A DNA stretch of 27,915 nt, taken from Bacillota bacterium (GTDB taxonomy: Bacteria; Bacillota; UBA4882; UBA8346). Each line of letters opens with the position of its first letter. Position 1 is the stretch's first letter. The notes beneath the pieces were generated by a model, which was not told where the DNA came from, did no database searches, and saw only the letters and a program-made list of their open reading frames with translations. The DNA lies in assembly GCA_023435225.1 (NCBI GenBank), contig JAEYRX010000074.1:1-27915 (forward strand), read 5' to 3'. Below, piece after piece: positions 1-6,513 of this stretch. Both the position numbers and the translations under genes were made by a program.

Positions 1-3000
1 GGAACAGTACCGGGACTTGGGACCTTGTCGATGCCGGATTAAATTGCAGTAATACCAATGATGGTACTAATCCTACTATTATCGAATACAATGGGGCTCT
101 CTACTGCGCCTGGGAAGAAAAGACAAAGACGTATCTTCAAATTCATGTAAAAAAATACGATGGTTCAAATTGGACATATGTAAAGAATGACGAGACTAAT
201 GGTTGGAATTATAATATCGATCTCCCTGCAGCGGCCCCGGTATTTTGTGTTTTTAACCGTTCGCTTTATGTTTCGTGGGGAGAAACAGCAAAAGTATCCA
301 CAGGAACAGGAACCGTAAATAAAAAACAAATTCGGATAGCTAAATACGATAACGATACTGATACAAAAATTTTTTTCGATGGTAATATTTCTACCGGTTT
401 GAATAAAGATAATACGCAAAGTGCAGAAAATCCTGGGCTTGCAATCTTAAATGGGGATCTATGTGTAGCCTGGCAGGAACCGAATGCAACAGGTTTTGGT
501 CAATTTTTGGTAAAGAAGACCCCATTACCGGCTATCACCACCTCCTTAACCATACCCGTCGGCACATATAGCACAACTAACCCTTTTAATATAACCGTTA
601 ACTTTAGTAAATCAGTAACAGTTACCGGTACTCCATATATTCCAATCACACTGGATACCGGTGGGACGATAAATGCTGCTTATGTAAGCGGCTCCGGGAC
701 AAACGCTTTGGTATTCCGGTATACGGTAGCGTCTGGTCATCTGGATACCGACGGAATCCAATTCGATACTAATCCGGCTATTATCCTTGGCAGCGGTGGA
801 GCAATCAAAGATCAGACCGCCAATCAGGATGCCGATCTCAACTTGAACGGCCTACCGTCCGACATTTCGGGAGTTTTGGTAGATGGGGTTACGCCGACAG
901 TTACTATCAGCACCCCTAGCAACCCGACAAGCAACTCACCAATACCGGTGTCGATCACTTTTAGTGAAGCGGTAACCGATTTTACAGAGAACGATATTAC
1001 AGTAGGGAATGGGACCCTCAGTAACTTCAACGGGAGTGGAACTACCTATACGATTGATATTACTCCATTCGGGAGTACGGTTACTGTTAACGTAGCTACC
1101 GGGGCAGCTCATGATGCGGCAGGGAACGGCAATACCGCCGCCAACCAGTTGAACCTTGCCTATAATGGTATGGCAACAATGACCATATCACCTGGTAATA
1201 ATCCGGTATTAACCGAATCCAACCTGGACGGTGGAAATATCACTGTTACATTAACCGGGACCACTTTCGTCAATAACAGACAACCTAATTTTACCCTAGC
1301 AAACAGTCCAACCGGTTTGACCATCACTGGTATTACTAATATCAACACCGCTCGTAATCAGTGTGTTATAAATCTTGCTTTTAACAGCAGTATGACCACA
1401 AATATCAATAATTTTCATATAACCATCGACGGCAGCGAAATAAATAACGGCGGCAGCGGTTTGACCTCCAATGATTTAACGATTGTTGACGATTTGAACT
1501 CAAATAAACATTATATCAATCCCGGCGGTAGCGGTGGCGGGAACGGGTCTTACTTGCGGAATTTTCTAACGGCAGGTAATTTCCGCGGTGATCTGACGAC
1601 AACCTGGAACCATGACGAATTGATTTTGGGTAAAGGAGCCAGCGGCGTCAACAGCGACCTCTGGTTCTATTATCCCGGACTTACCGGTCCCGGAGGATTA
1701 ATTTCAACCGGAACATCGATCGATCGGGCGGAACTGGTATTCAAGGTTAAAAGTATCAATAGCGATAAATTTATTCCACGTAGAATCAAAATTTACACCA
1801 TTCCCGACTCCGGCTTGGAACGGCCGTACTTTGGATCGACCGATGGTCTTCGCAGCGGACTCAATTTCCTGTACCGGGATAACCGGCTGGGCCGGAAAGT
1901 TCTTTGGAAGAACGAGACGGCAAATATTTTGGCGGCAGTGACCGCCACCGAATTGAACGATACTTTTGAATACTTGCCGTATGCCTTTGAGGAAAACGGC
2001 GAGATGTTCATTAAAGTCGATGTCACCAATGCTTTGAGATTATGGGCGGATAATCCGGCTAAAAACCATGGCTGGTATATCATGAGTGAAGGCGAGAGTA
2101 ACGCCGGAGATAATATATTGATATACGGGACTACTGCCGCCAATACCGGCGACCGTCCTTATCTCAGAGTGATTTATGCCGATAACGGCGCCGATCTGAC
2201 GCCGCCAGCCAAAGTAAGTATTAATATATCTTTATTACGTATGCAAAATCAACAAATTACTTTAAATTGGACCAACCCGTCCTCCGATGTCGCCGGGATA
2301 AGGATAGTCCGTAAATATGGACTGACACCATCCGGTCCCGAAGACGGCAGTGTGATAGTTGATAGAACCGCCTTAGCCGGTGCAACCGAATCATTTGTCG
2401 ACAACAACGGATTGGTAAATGGAAGAACTTACTACTATGCATTTTTTGCCTATGACAGCTTCCGTAATTATAGTTCAAAATCCTATATCGCTTTAAGACC
2501 GGAGGCATGGCCTTCAACATTGGCGGCACCCACCAGTTTCAATGCGACTGCCGCAAGTACTTCAATTAATTTAACCTGGGTTTTTGAACCCTCAAATAAA
2601 GCGAGCAATTTTGAGGTTATGCGCTCGGATGATGGGGGGACAAACTGGAATAGAGTGGCAATGTTACCGGTTAACCAGACAGCTTATCAAGATAAAGGAT
2701 TACAGCCTAACACGAGTCGCCAGTATAGGCTGAGAGCCGTTAATCCATATACTTTGGATAGCCAGGGGAACCCAGCCAATTATTCAACTTGGGTATATTC
2801 GAATCCGAATCCGGTCCATACCCTCATCGGTCCGGTGGCGCCTTCGAATTTATCCTGGAGCGTCATCTCCTCCAGCGAAGTTCAACTGCGCTGGGATGAA
2901 GTGGCAGGGCAGACCTACCGGATTGAAATATTGAATGAAACCGGCGTCCTACTCCGGTCGGAAGCGGCCGTTGACCTCAAAACTTCAGATCTGGCTGTCT

Positions 3001-3137
3001 TCCAATGCTCGGTAATGCGATTAACCGCCAATGTAGGCTACCGTTTCCGGGTGGTGGCTATAAACGGAGCCGGGGAAAACGCCGCAGAGACAGAGGTTAT
3101 AAAGACCGCAGTTGATTTCAAGCCGATCTTTTTCTAG
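1..3137 (+). CDS. Large multidomain surface protein (propeller-like repeats, Ig-like, DNRLRE-like, 3x FN3), 5' end missing
   Basis: The frame is open from base 3 to the TAG at 3135-3137, so the gene begins left of the window; 1,044 residues are visible. Residues 1-165 hold three repeats of the type LYxAWxE (near 111, 276 and 471), spaced 55-65 residues, as in beta-propellers. Residues about 179-290 resemble a SWM-type repeat and 295-385 a Big_12 bacterial Ig-like domain; 389-495 is another beta-rich, probably Ig-like segment. A Gly-rich linker follows, then a DNRLRE-like module (516-729) and three fibronectin type III domains (731-835, 839-935, 943-1035). No sortase or SLH signal is visible at the C-terminus. 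The composition (many T, N, S, G) fits an exported surface or adhesin-like protein. The next gene's Shine-Dalgarno overlaps this stop codon, so the two are probably coupled. Domain calls are by pattern; the substrate is unknown. Confidence 0.85.
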   Translation, partial: NSTGTWDLVDAGLNCSNTNDGTNPTIIEYNGALYCAWEEKTKTYLQIHVKKYDGSNWTYVKNDETNGWNYNIDLPAAAPVFCVFNRSLYVSWGETAKVSTGTGTVNKKQIRIAKYDNDTDTKIFFDGNISTGLNKDNTQSAENPGLAILNGDLCVAWQEPNATGFGQFLVKKTPLPAITTSLTIPVGTYSTTNPFNITVNFSKSVTVTGTPYIPITLDTGGTINAAYVSGSGTNALVFRYTVASGHLDTDGIQFDTNPAIILGSGGAIKDQTANQDADLNLNGLPSDISGVLVDGVTPTVTISTPSNPTSNSPIPVSITFSEAVTDFTENDITVGNGTLSNFNGSGTTYTIDITPFGSTVTVNVATGAAHDAAGNGNTAANQLNLAYNGMATMTISPGNNPVLTESNLDGGNITVTLTGTTFVNNRQPNFTLANSPTGLTITGITNINTARNQCVINLAFNSSMTTNINNFHITIDGSEINNGGSGLTSNDLTIVDDLNSNKHYINPGGSGGGNGSYLRNFLTAGNFRGDLTTTWNHDELILGKGASGVNSDLWFYYPGLTGPGGLISTGTSIDRAELVFKVKSINSDKFIPRRIKIYTIPDSGLERPYFGSTDGLRSGLNFLYRDNRLGRKVLWKNETANILAAVTATELNDTFEYLPYAFEENGEMFIKVDVTNALRLWADNPAKNHGWYIMSEGESNAGDNILIYGTTAANTGDRPYLRVIYADNGADLTPPAKVSINISLLRMQNQQITLNWTNPSSDVAGIRIVRKYGLTPSGPEDGSVIVDRTALAGATESFVDNNGLVNGRTYYYAFFAYDSFRNYSSKSYIALRPEAWPSTLAAPTSFNATAASTSINLTWVFEPSNKASNFEVMRSDDGGTNWNRVAMLPVNQTAYQDKGLQPNTSRQYRLRAVNPYTLDSQGNPANYSTWVYSNPNPVHTLIGPVAPSNLSWSVISSSEVQLRWDEVAGQTYRIEILNETGVLLRSEAAVDLKTSDLAVFQCSVMRLTANVGYRFRVVAINGAGENAAETEVIKTAVDFKPIFF

Positions 3138-3142
3138 GAGGA
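3136..3142 (+). promoter_or_regulatory. Shine-Dalgarno overlapping the upstream stop codon
   Basis: AGGAGGA starts inside the TAG stop of the large surface protein and lies 3 nt before ATG 3146 and 6 nt before the second ATG at 3149. The overlap implies translational coupling; the 6-nt spacing slightly favours the second ATG. Confidence 0.7.
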
Positions 3143-3145
3143 AGT

Positions 3146-4033
3146 ATGATGAAAATAGTAAAGCTATTATTAATGATAATAATTGTTTCAAGTGTAATCG
3201 GTTGCGGCAGCGGTGGCGGAGGAGGCGGTGGCAATGACCCCGCCATTACCGGAGAGCCGGTTTGGAATAAAGGACTCGGGGTTGTTACAGACAGCGCCAC
3301 GGCGTTATTTTCAACCGCGGTGGCTTCGTCAAGCGCTTCCTCCGGTTGGACAAAGGAGATTAGCCTCAAGGAATTGCTGGTTGCCCAATCCATAGTCCAA
3401 GCAGCAAATCCGGTTCATATAAACTCCGGTTTTAAAGCGATGTCCCTCACTTCGGAAGATTGGGGCAGCGCTGTCAAATATATCTTTTTGGATTGGAACC
3501 CTTTGAGCGGGGCAACTAATTACAAGATTTACTTTCTGGGGAAAGACGGCACTATGAATATCGAGGTTTGGAATTCGCTAGACCCTCACCCTAACGATCC
3601 GGTATACACTACCAAGGCTTATCTGGATCTCAGTGATGAATTAAGGAAGAACTCGGAGGATTTGGTGCCGGATGCGGGAGAATATCAATTCAAGGTAATC
3701 GCCTACAATAAGAGTTATTCCAAAGAGTACCCGGTGATTACCGTATCGATTGGCCTATTACTTGACAAATACCTGAAGGAAGCCAATATTATCCGTACCG
3801 GAAATCAACTGTCATGGCCTCCAATCGATGGAGCTACCGGTGGTTATAAGGCTGCCATTTACAGCGATGCAGCCTTAACAATCAGTCCGTGGCAAACGGA
3901 TAACGCTGTGTCACCGGCTGATTTTGGTGTTTTACCCGCTGGGGATTACTATGGAGTAGTCTTTGCTTATGCCAATAAAAACGGTAAGCCAGCTGAGGTT
4001 ACTTATGCGATAAAGGGGATTACTATTCCCTAA
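3146..4033 (+). CDS. Lipoprotein with fibronectin III-like domains
   Basis: This 295-residue protein has a lipoprotein signal: hydrophobic residues 7-18 and a lipobox SVIGC with Cys20, followed by a poly-glycine linker that would hold the mature part off the membrane. Residues about 105-205 (YIFLDWNPLSGATNYKIYF ... YQFKVIAYN) and 215-290 (QLSWPPIDGATGGYKAAIY) have the W, Y and hydrophobic spacing of FN3 or similar beta-sandwich domains. There is no catalytic motif. It starts 8 nt after the upstream surface protein, whose C-terminus is also FN3, so a joint role at the cell surface is likely. ATG 3146 and ATG 3149 are both possible starts. Function is unknown; the lipoprotein call is strong and the domain call moderate. 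Confidence 0.82.
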   Translation: MMKIVKLLLMIIIVSSVIGCGSGGGGGGGNDPAITGEPVWNKGLGVVTDSATALFSTAVASSSASSGWTKEISLKELLVAQSIVQAANPVHINSGFKAMSLTSEDWGSAVKYIFLDWNPLSGATNYKIYFLGKDGTMNIEVWNSLDPHPNDPVYTTKAYLDLSDELRKNSEDLVPDAGEYQFKVIAYNKSYSKEYPVITVSIGLLLDKYLKEANIIRTGNQLSWPPIDGATGGYKAAIYSDAALTISPWQTDNAVSPADFGVLPAGDYYGVVFAYANKNGKPAEVTYAIKGITIP

Positions 4034-4287
4034 ATTCGATAAACTAACGGATTGGGACTTAAATGATAATCCAGCTGAAATTCGTTGCAATAATACAGGA
4101 GAAGGTAAGGATGAGTTCGCGAAAGTTTCAGTTAATAATTTTTCTACCGGTCTTTTAATCAAAAAGCGCAGGAGTTCTTCAAGGGACCCTGTACTTTCTT
4201 TTATCAAAGTACAGTAGCCATTTTTTTAAAATCAGTCTATAATCAAGCCGAATTTTAAGAAAATCCAAAAGTACGGGAGGCCGGACA
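4034..4287. other. Intergenic gap with decayed coding-like sequence
   Basis: No convincing gene. One plus-strand frame is open from 4014 to a TAG near 4214 with protein-like composition but no start codon. A 15-codon ORF at 4111-4158 (MSSRKFQLIIFLPVF) has an AGGAGAAGG-type Shine-Dalgarno and reads like a truncated signal peptide. Together they could be remnants of a lost exported protein. The right part holds repeat copy A (4187-4247). Confidence 0.35.
4187..4247. repeat. Imperfect direct repeat, copy A, with hairpin
   Basis: Begins CCCTGTACTTT and ends AATCAGTCTATAATCAAG. It contains a perfect 9-bp inverted repeat (CTGTACTTT, 8-nt loop, AAAGTACAG), then a T7 run after 6 nt. A related copy lies at 4652-4707 on the other side of the receiver-like gene. 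The hairpin plus T-run could act as a weak terminator for the surface-protein operon. Confidence 0.6.
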
Positions 4288-4623
4288 ATGAACAAACCAA
4301 CCGTGTTGTTGGAAGGAGATTCATTATTAATGGACAGTATCGCCGCCCTTTTGAAAACGGACGGCGGGCTGGAAGTGCGTCAGATCGGGAAAGCAAGTGA
4401 TCGGTACCCGCCGCAGGAAATAAATCCTCCGGCAATCGTACTGTTTGATTTGGACCGGATCGAGACGGGGCTGTTGCTAAAATTTCTAACGGAAAACCCT
4501 GGGCCGGTGCTGATCGGCCTCAGCCTGAGCGGAAACACTGCGGTCCTGCTCTCCCGGGAGTTGCGGACCATCGCCACCAGTGAGGAGTTACAGGCGATCA
4601 TCATGGAGCAATTGAGGGAATAG
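4288..4623 (+). CDS. Orphan receiver-like (atypical REC) protein
   Basis: This 111-residue protein has the size and strand pattern of a stand-alone response-regulator receiver domain. Strand 1 plus acidic pocket reads VLLEGDSLLMD (E9, D11), strand 3 ends in VLFDLD with Asp54 at the phosphoacceptor position, and strand 4 reads VLIGLSLSG with Ser in the switch position. The usual strand 5 lysine (K-P) is absent, so signalling may be phosphorylation-independent or altered. There is no output domain, and no histidine kinase or regulator sits nearby. A GGGAGG Shine-Dalgarno lies 9 nt before ATG 4288. It is monocistronic, between two related direct repeats. Receiver assignment is by motif only; it could instead be a P-loop-less Rossmann-like protein. 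Confidence 0.65.
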   Translation: MNKPTVLLEGDSLLMDSIAALLKTDGGLEVRQIGKASDRYPPQEINPPAIVLFDLDRIETGLLLKFLTENPGPVLIGLSLSGNTAVLLSRELRTIATSEELQAIIMEQLRE

Positions 4624-4651
4624 AAATAATTTGCGGTAAAAAATATAGGGT

Positions 4652-4707
4652 TCCTGTACTTTTTTGCCCAAGTAGAATAGTCGTTTTTTTGAATCAGTCT
4701 AAAGCAA
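4652..4707. repeat. Imperfect direct repeat, copy B
   Basis: CCTGTACTTTTTTGCC ... GTTTTTTTGAATCAGTCTAAAGCAAG aligns with 4187-4247 over its length with a few mismatches and small gaps. The copy A hairpin is degraded here. The two copies flank the receiver-like gene. Confidence 0.55.
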
Positions 4708-4716
4708 GTCCTTATC

Positions 4717-4820
4717 TAAGGAAGCGCTGATTAATCCGATTTTGTGCGAGCAAATATGCGGTATTAGGCATTTTACGAACCACAAAATCGTCACTTATTC
4801 AATTAATCAGCGCTTCCCTA
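4717..4820. repeat. MITE-like palindromic element, family A
   Basis: Terminal inverted repeats TAAGGAAGCGCTGATTAAT (left) and ATTAATCAGCGCTTCCCTAA (right) differ at one position. An inner inverted repeat (CGATTTTGTG at 4737, CACAAAATCG at 4781) makes almost the whole ~104-bp element palindromic. It has no coding capacity. A solo copy of the terminus is at 13346-13365. This is the architecture of a non-autonomous element mobilised by a transposase elsewhere. Confidence 0.75.
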
Positions 4821-4841
4821 AAAAAGAAACCAACAAACCTG

Positions 4842-4870
4842 TTGAATTATCACCTTAAATAAATTAAAAT
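4842..4870 (+). promoter_or_regulatory. Candidate sigma-A promoter for folE2
   Basis: TTGAAT at 4842-4847 and TAAAAT at 4865-4870 are separated by 17 nt. They lie about 55 nt upstream of the folE2 start, just after the family A element. No riboswitch fold is evident in the short leader. Confidence 0.45.
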
Positions 4871-4925
4871 CAATATAAGCTACCATACTCTTTCAGGGTA
4901 TTTTTTTTGAAAGGACAAGCCAATC

Positions 4926-5708
4926 ATGATCGATGTTCAAAACATGCAAGATAACAGGGGGATCGATATACAACGGGTTGGGGTCAAAGATGTCCACCTG
5001 CCGTTTAAGATCCGGATGAAAAACGGGAGCTTCCAGGAAGTGCAGGGAAACGTTACCGTCTCGGTCAGCCTTCCCCATCAGTTCAAAGGAACCCACCTTA
5101 GCCGCTTTATGGAACTGTTAATGGCCTGGAGCGAAAAACCGATCTCCGGCAAAGAGATCCGCCAAATATTGACCGAACTTTGTACCAATCTGGAAGTGGC
5201 CGCCGCCGATATCAGTATCAAATTCCGTTACTTCCTCCCTTTGCCGGCCCCGATAAGCCAAACTCTGGGTTATCTGGATTATCGCGGCGAGTTTAAGGGT
5301 AGCTTAAAACAACCGGAAAACCGTTTCGACTATCGTCTGGGGGCGGAGATTCCGGTTATGTCCCTCTGTCCCTGCAGTAAAGAGATCTCCCTTTATGGAG
5401 CCCATAATCAAAGAGCTATTATCCGCACTCTGGTCAGTTTCAATTACCCCGGCAAAATCCTTTGGCTGGAAGATCTGATCGAATTACTACGGATTCAAGG
5501 CAGTTGTCCGGTCTATCCGGTTCTAAAACGTGATGATGAAAAATATGTAACCGAAACCGCTTATCAAAACCCCAAATTTGTCGAAGATATCCTTCGTGAC
5601 TCCGTTATCGCCCTACGTTCCGAACCGCGTATTAAGTGGTTCCAAGTTGAAGTCGAAAGCTATGAGTCGATCCACAACCACAGCGCCTTTGCATTCCATG
5701 TGGAATAA
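4926..5708 (+). CDS. folE2: GTP cyclohydrolase I type 2 (FolE2/MptA family)
   Basis: FolE2 converts GTP to 7,8-dihydroneopterin triphosphate, the first committed step of tetrahydrofolate and queuosine (7-deazapurine) synthesis, in the cytoplasm. The 260-residue length fits the family (COG1469). The hallmark segment SLCPCSKEIS (Cys148, Cys150) is the metal/active-site loop, followed by GAHNQR with its conserved His. The N-terminus (VGVKDVHLPFKIR) and the stretch VSVSLPHQFKGTHLSRFMELL are also typical. An AAAGGA Shine-Dalgarno precedes ATG 4926. The gene is monocistronic, with no other folate or queuosine gene in the window. FolE2 is less zinc-dependent than FolE and is often Zur-regulated or an alternative to FolE; I could not identify a Zur box. 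The identification is firm. Confidence 0.95.
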   Translation: MIDVQNMQDNRGIDIQRVGVKDVHLPFKIRMKNGSFQEVQGNVTVSVSLPHQFKGTHLSRFMELLMAWSEKPISGKEIRQILTELCTNLEVAAADISIKFRYFLPLPAPISQTLGYLDYRGEFKGSLKQPENRFDYRLGAEIPVMSLCPCSKEISLYGAHNQRAIIRTLVSFNYPGKILWLEDLIELLRIQGSCPVYPVLKRDDEKYVTETAYQNPKFVEDILRDSVIALRSEPRIKWFQVEVESYESIHNHSAFAFHVE

Positions 5709-5716
5709 TAGAATAT

Positions 5717-5798
5717 AAAATGAAGAAAACTTGTAACCAAAATTCACATCCCAAATACCGGATGTGAATTAATTCCCCTAAAGTATTTTCTTCGTTTT
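5717..5798. repeat. Nested palindrome downstream of folE2
   Basis: The outer arms AAAATGAAGAAAA (5717) and TTTTCTTCGTTTT (5786) enclose a perfect 11-bp hairpin, AATTCACATCC (5741) and GGATGTGAATT (5760), with an 8-nt loop. There is no T-tract, so it is not a standard terminator. Layout and loop resemble the nested palindrome at about 19951-20025. Confidence 0.6.
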
Positions 5799-5808
5799 AT
5801 TAATTACT

Positions 5809-5956
5809 CAACTTTCGCACTACAAAAATGTCTTGCAGTAAAGTCATATTCAATTAAAATTAACTTTTGAAAACATCGAAAGCTTTAACGATTTTTTCAA
5901 AAGTTGATTCCTTAAATTATTGATTTTACTGTATTAAAATAAAAGTGCGAAAGTTG
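5809..5956. repeat. MITE-like palindromic element, family B, long copy
   Basis: Perfect 13-bp terminal inverted repeats: CAACTTTCGCACT (5809-5821) and AGTGCGAAAGTTG (5944-5956). The interior is mostly self-complementary (AACTTTTGAAAA near 5862 against TTTTTTCAAAAGTT near 5892). A shorter copy in opposite orientation lies at 25041-25107. The shared segment includes GTCTTGCAGTA and GTCATATTCAATTAAAATTAA-like sequence. Confidence 0.75.
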
Positions 5957-5972
5957 TATTAATTAATGTAAA

Positions 5973-6002
5973 TATGTTGAATTCAAAAACTAATTCAACA
6001 TA
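5973..6002. repeat. Perfect 11-bp hairpin
   Basis: TATGTTGAATT and AATTCAACATA enclose an 8-nt loop (CAAAAACT), 16 nt past the family B element. No T-run follows. A second, weaker hairpin with a wobble pair and TTTT tail (about 6052-6076) could be a terminator. Confidence 0.5.
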
Positions 6003-6106
6003 TTCCGTTAACAGAAAATTAACCTTTCAAACTCAAACAAAAAGTTGCACTTGAGAGCGGTTATTCTCGAGTTTTGCCGGAATATGCCGTTTTTTACCGT
6101 TAAAAT

Positions 6107-6137
6107 TCGACAAAGCTATCTCTTATATTTGATATAA
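6107..6137 (+). promoter_or_regulatory. Candidate promoter for the small membrane protein
   Basis: A perfect TATAAT lies at 6132-6137, with TCGACA at 6107-6112 (19-nt spacing). If this is the -10 element, transcription starts near 6144, which excludes ATG 6137 as the translation start. Confidence 0.4.
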
Positions 6138-6169
6138 TGTTGAAGATTCACAAAAAAAATGAGGAGGAT

Positions 6170-6400
6170 ATGAAGTTGGTTTCGTGGGTTTATCTCATTT
6201 TAGCCGGAGAAATTGGGATTGTTATCGGTTTTATATTAGCGGTATCTTTTTCCTTATCACAGATAAGGCGTTTCAATAAAAATATCTCCTATTATTCCTC
6301 TTATTCCTCTCCCCAAAACAAAAACAGTCAATTATATAAATCTCCAATGGAAATAAAAGAGATTTATCAACCTAAAGAAGACAAACCTTTTATAAAGTAG
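6170..6400 (+). CDS. Small single-pass membrane protein of unknown function
   Basis: This protein of about 76 residues has one strong N-terminal membrane segment (VYLILAGEIGIVIGFILAVSFSL), then a basic patch (QIRRFNKN), a Tyr/Ser-rich stretch and an acidic/basic tail. That suggests one helix with a short soluble tail. A longer reading from ATG 6137 is possible, but that ATG overlaps a TATAAT box. A GAGGAGG Shine-Dalgarno at 6161-6167 supports ATG 6170 (2 nt away, short) or TTG 6176 (8 nt, ideal). It stands alone between repeats and the convergent addA gene. I do not recognise the family; that it is a real gene rests on the ribosome site, promoter and membrane segment. Confidence 0.55.
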   Translation: MKLVSWVYLILAGEIGIVIGFILAVSFSLSQIRRFNKNISYYSSYSSPQNKNSQLYKSPMEIKEIYQPKEDKPFIK

Positions 6401-6452
6401 TCGTCCACGCCAGCTTCCACTGCGCATCTGAAATTATGAAAATATGTTTTAA

Positions 6453-6513
6453 CTCTGTGTCTCTGTGCCTCTGTGGCTAAACCATTATTGGCTCCAGAGA
6501 TAAAGAGACACAG
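6453..6513. repeat. Octamer tandem repeat forming a hairpin (CTCTGTGN family)
   Basis: Three octamers CTCTGTGT, CTCTGTGC, CTCTGTGG occupy 6453-6476. Downstream, AGAGACACAG (6504-6513) is the exact complement of CTGTGTCTCT (6455-6464), giving a hairpin whose right arm touches the addA stop codon. The element at 19795-19862 is built the same way. Confidence 0.6.

Noticed and set aside
3932..4207. Minus-strand ORF of 91 codons
   Set aside because: It overlaps the lipoprotein gene end, has no ribosome site and no recognisable family; a shadow of plus-strand coding.
4870..4925. Folate or preQ1 riboswitch upstream of folE2
   Set aside because: The leader is only about 50 nt, with no conserved THF or preQ1 aptamer blocks that I can recognise.
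6137..6169. Upstream ATG start for the small membrane protein
   Set aside because: ATG 6137 overlaps a TATAAT -10 box, while GAGGAGG lies just before ATG 6170/TTG 6176.
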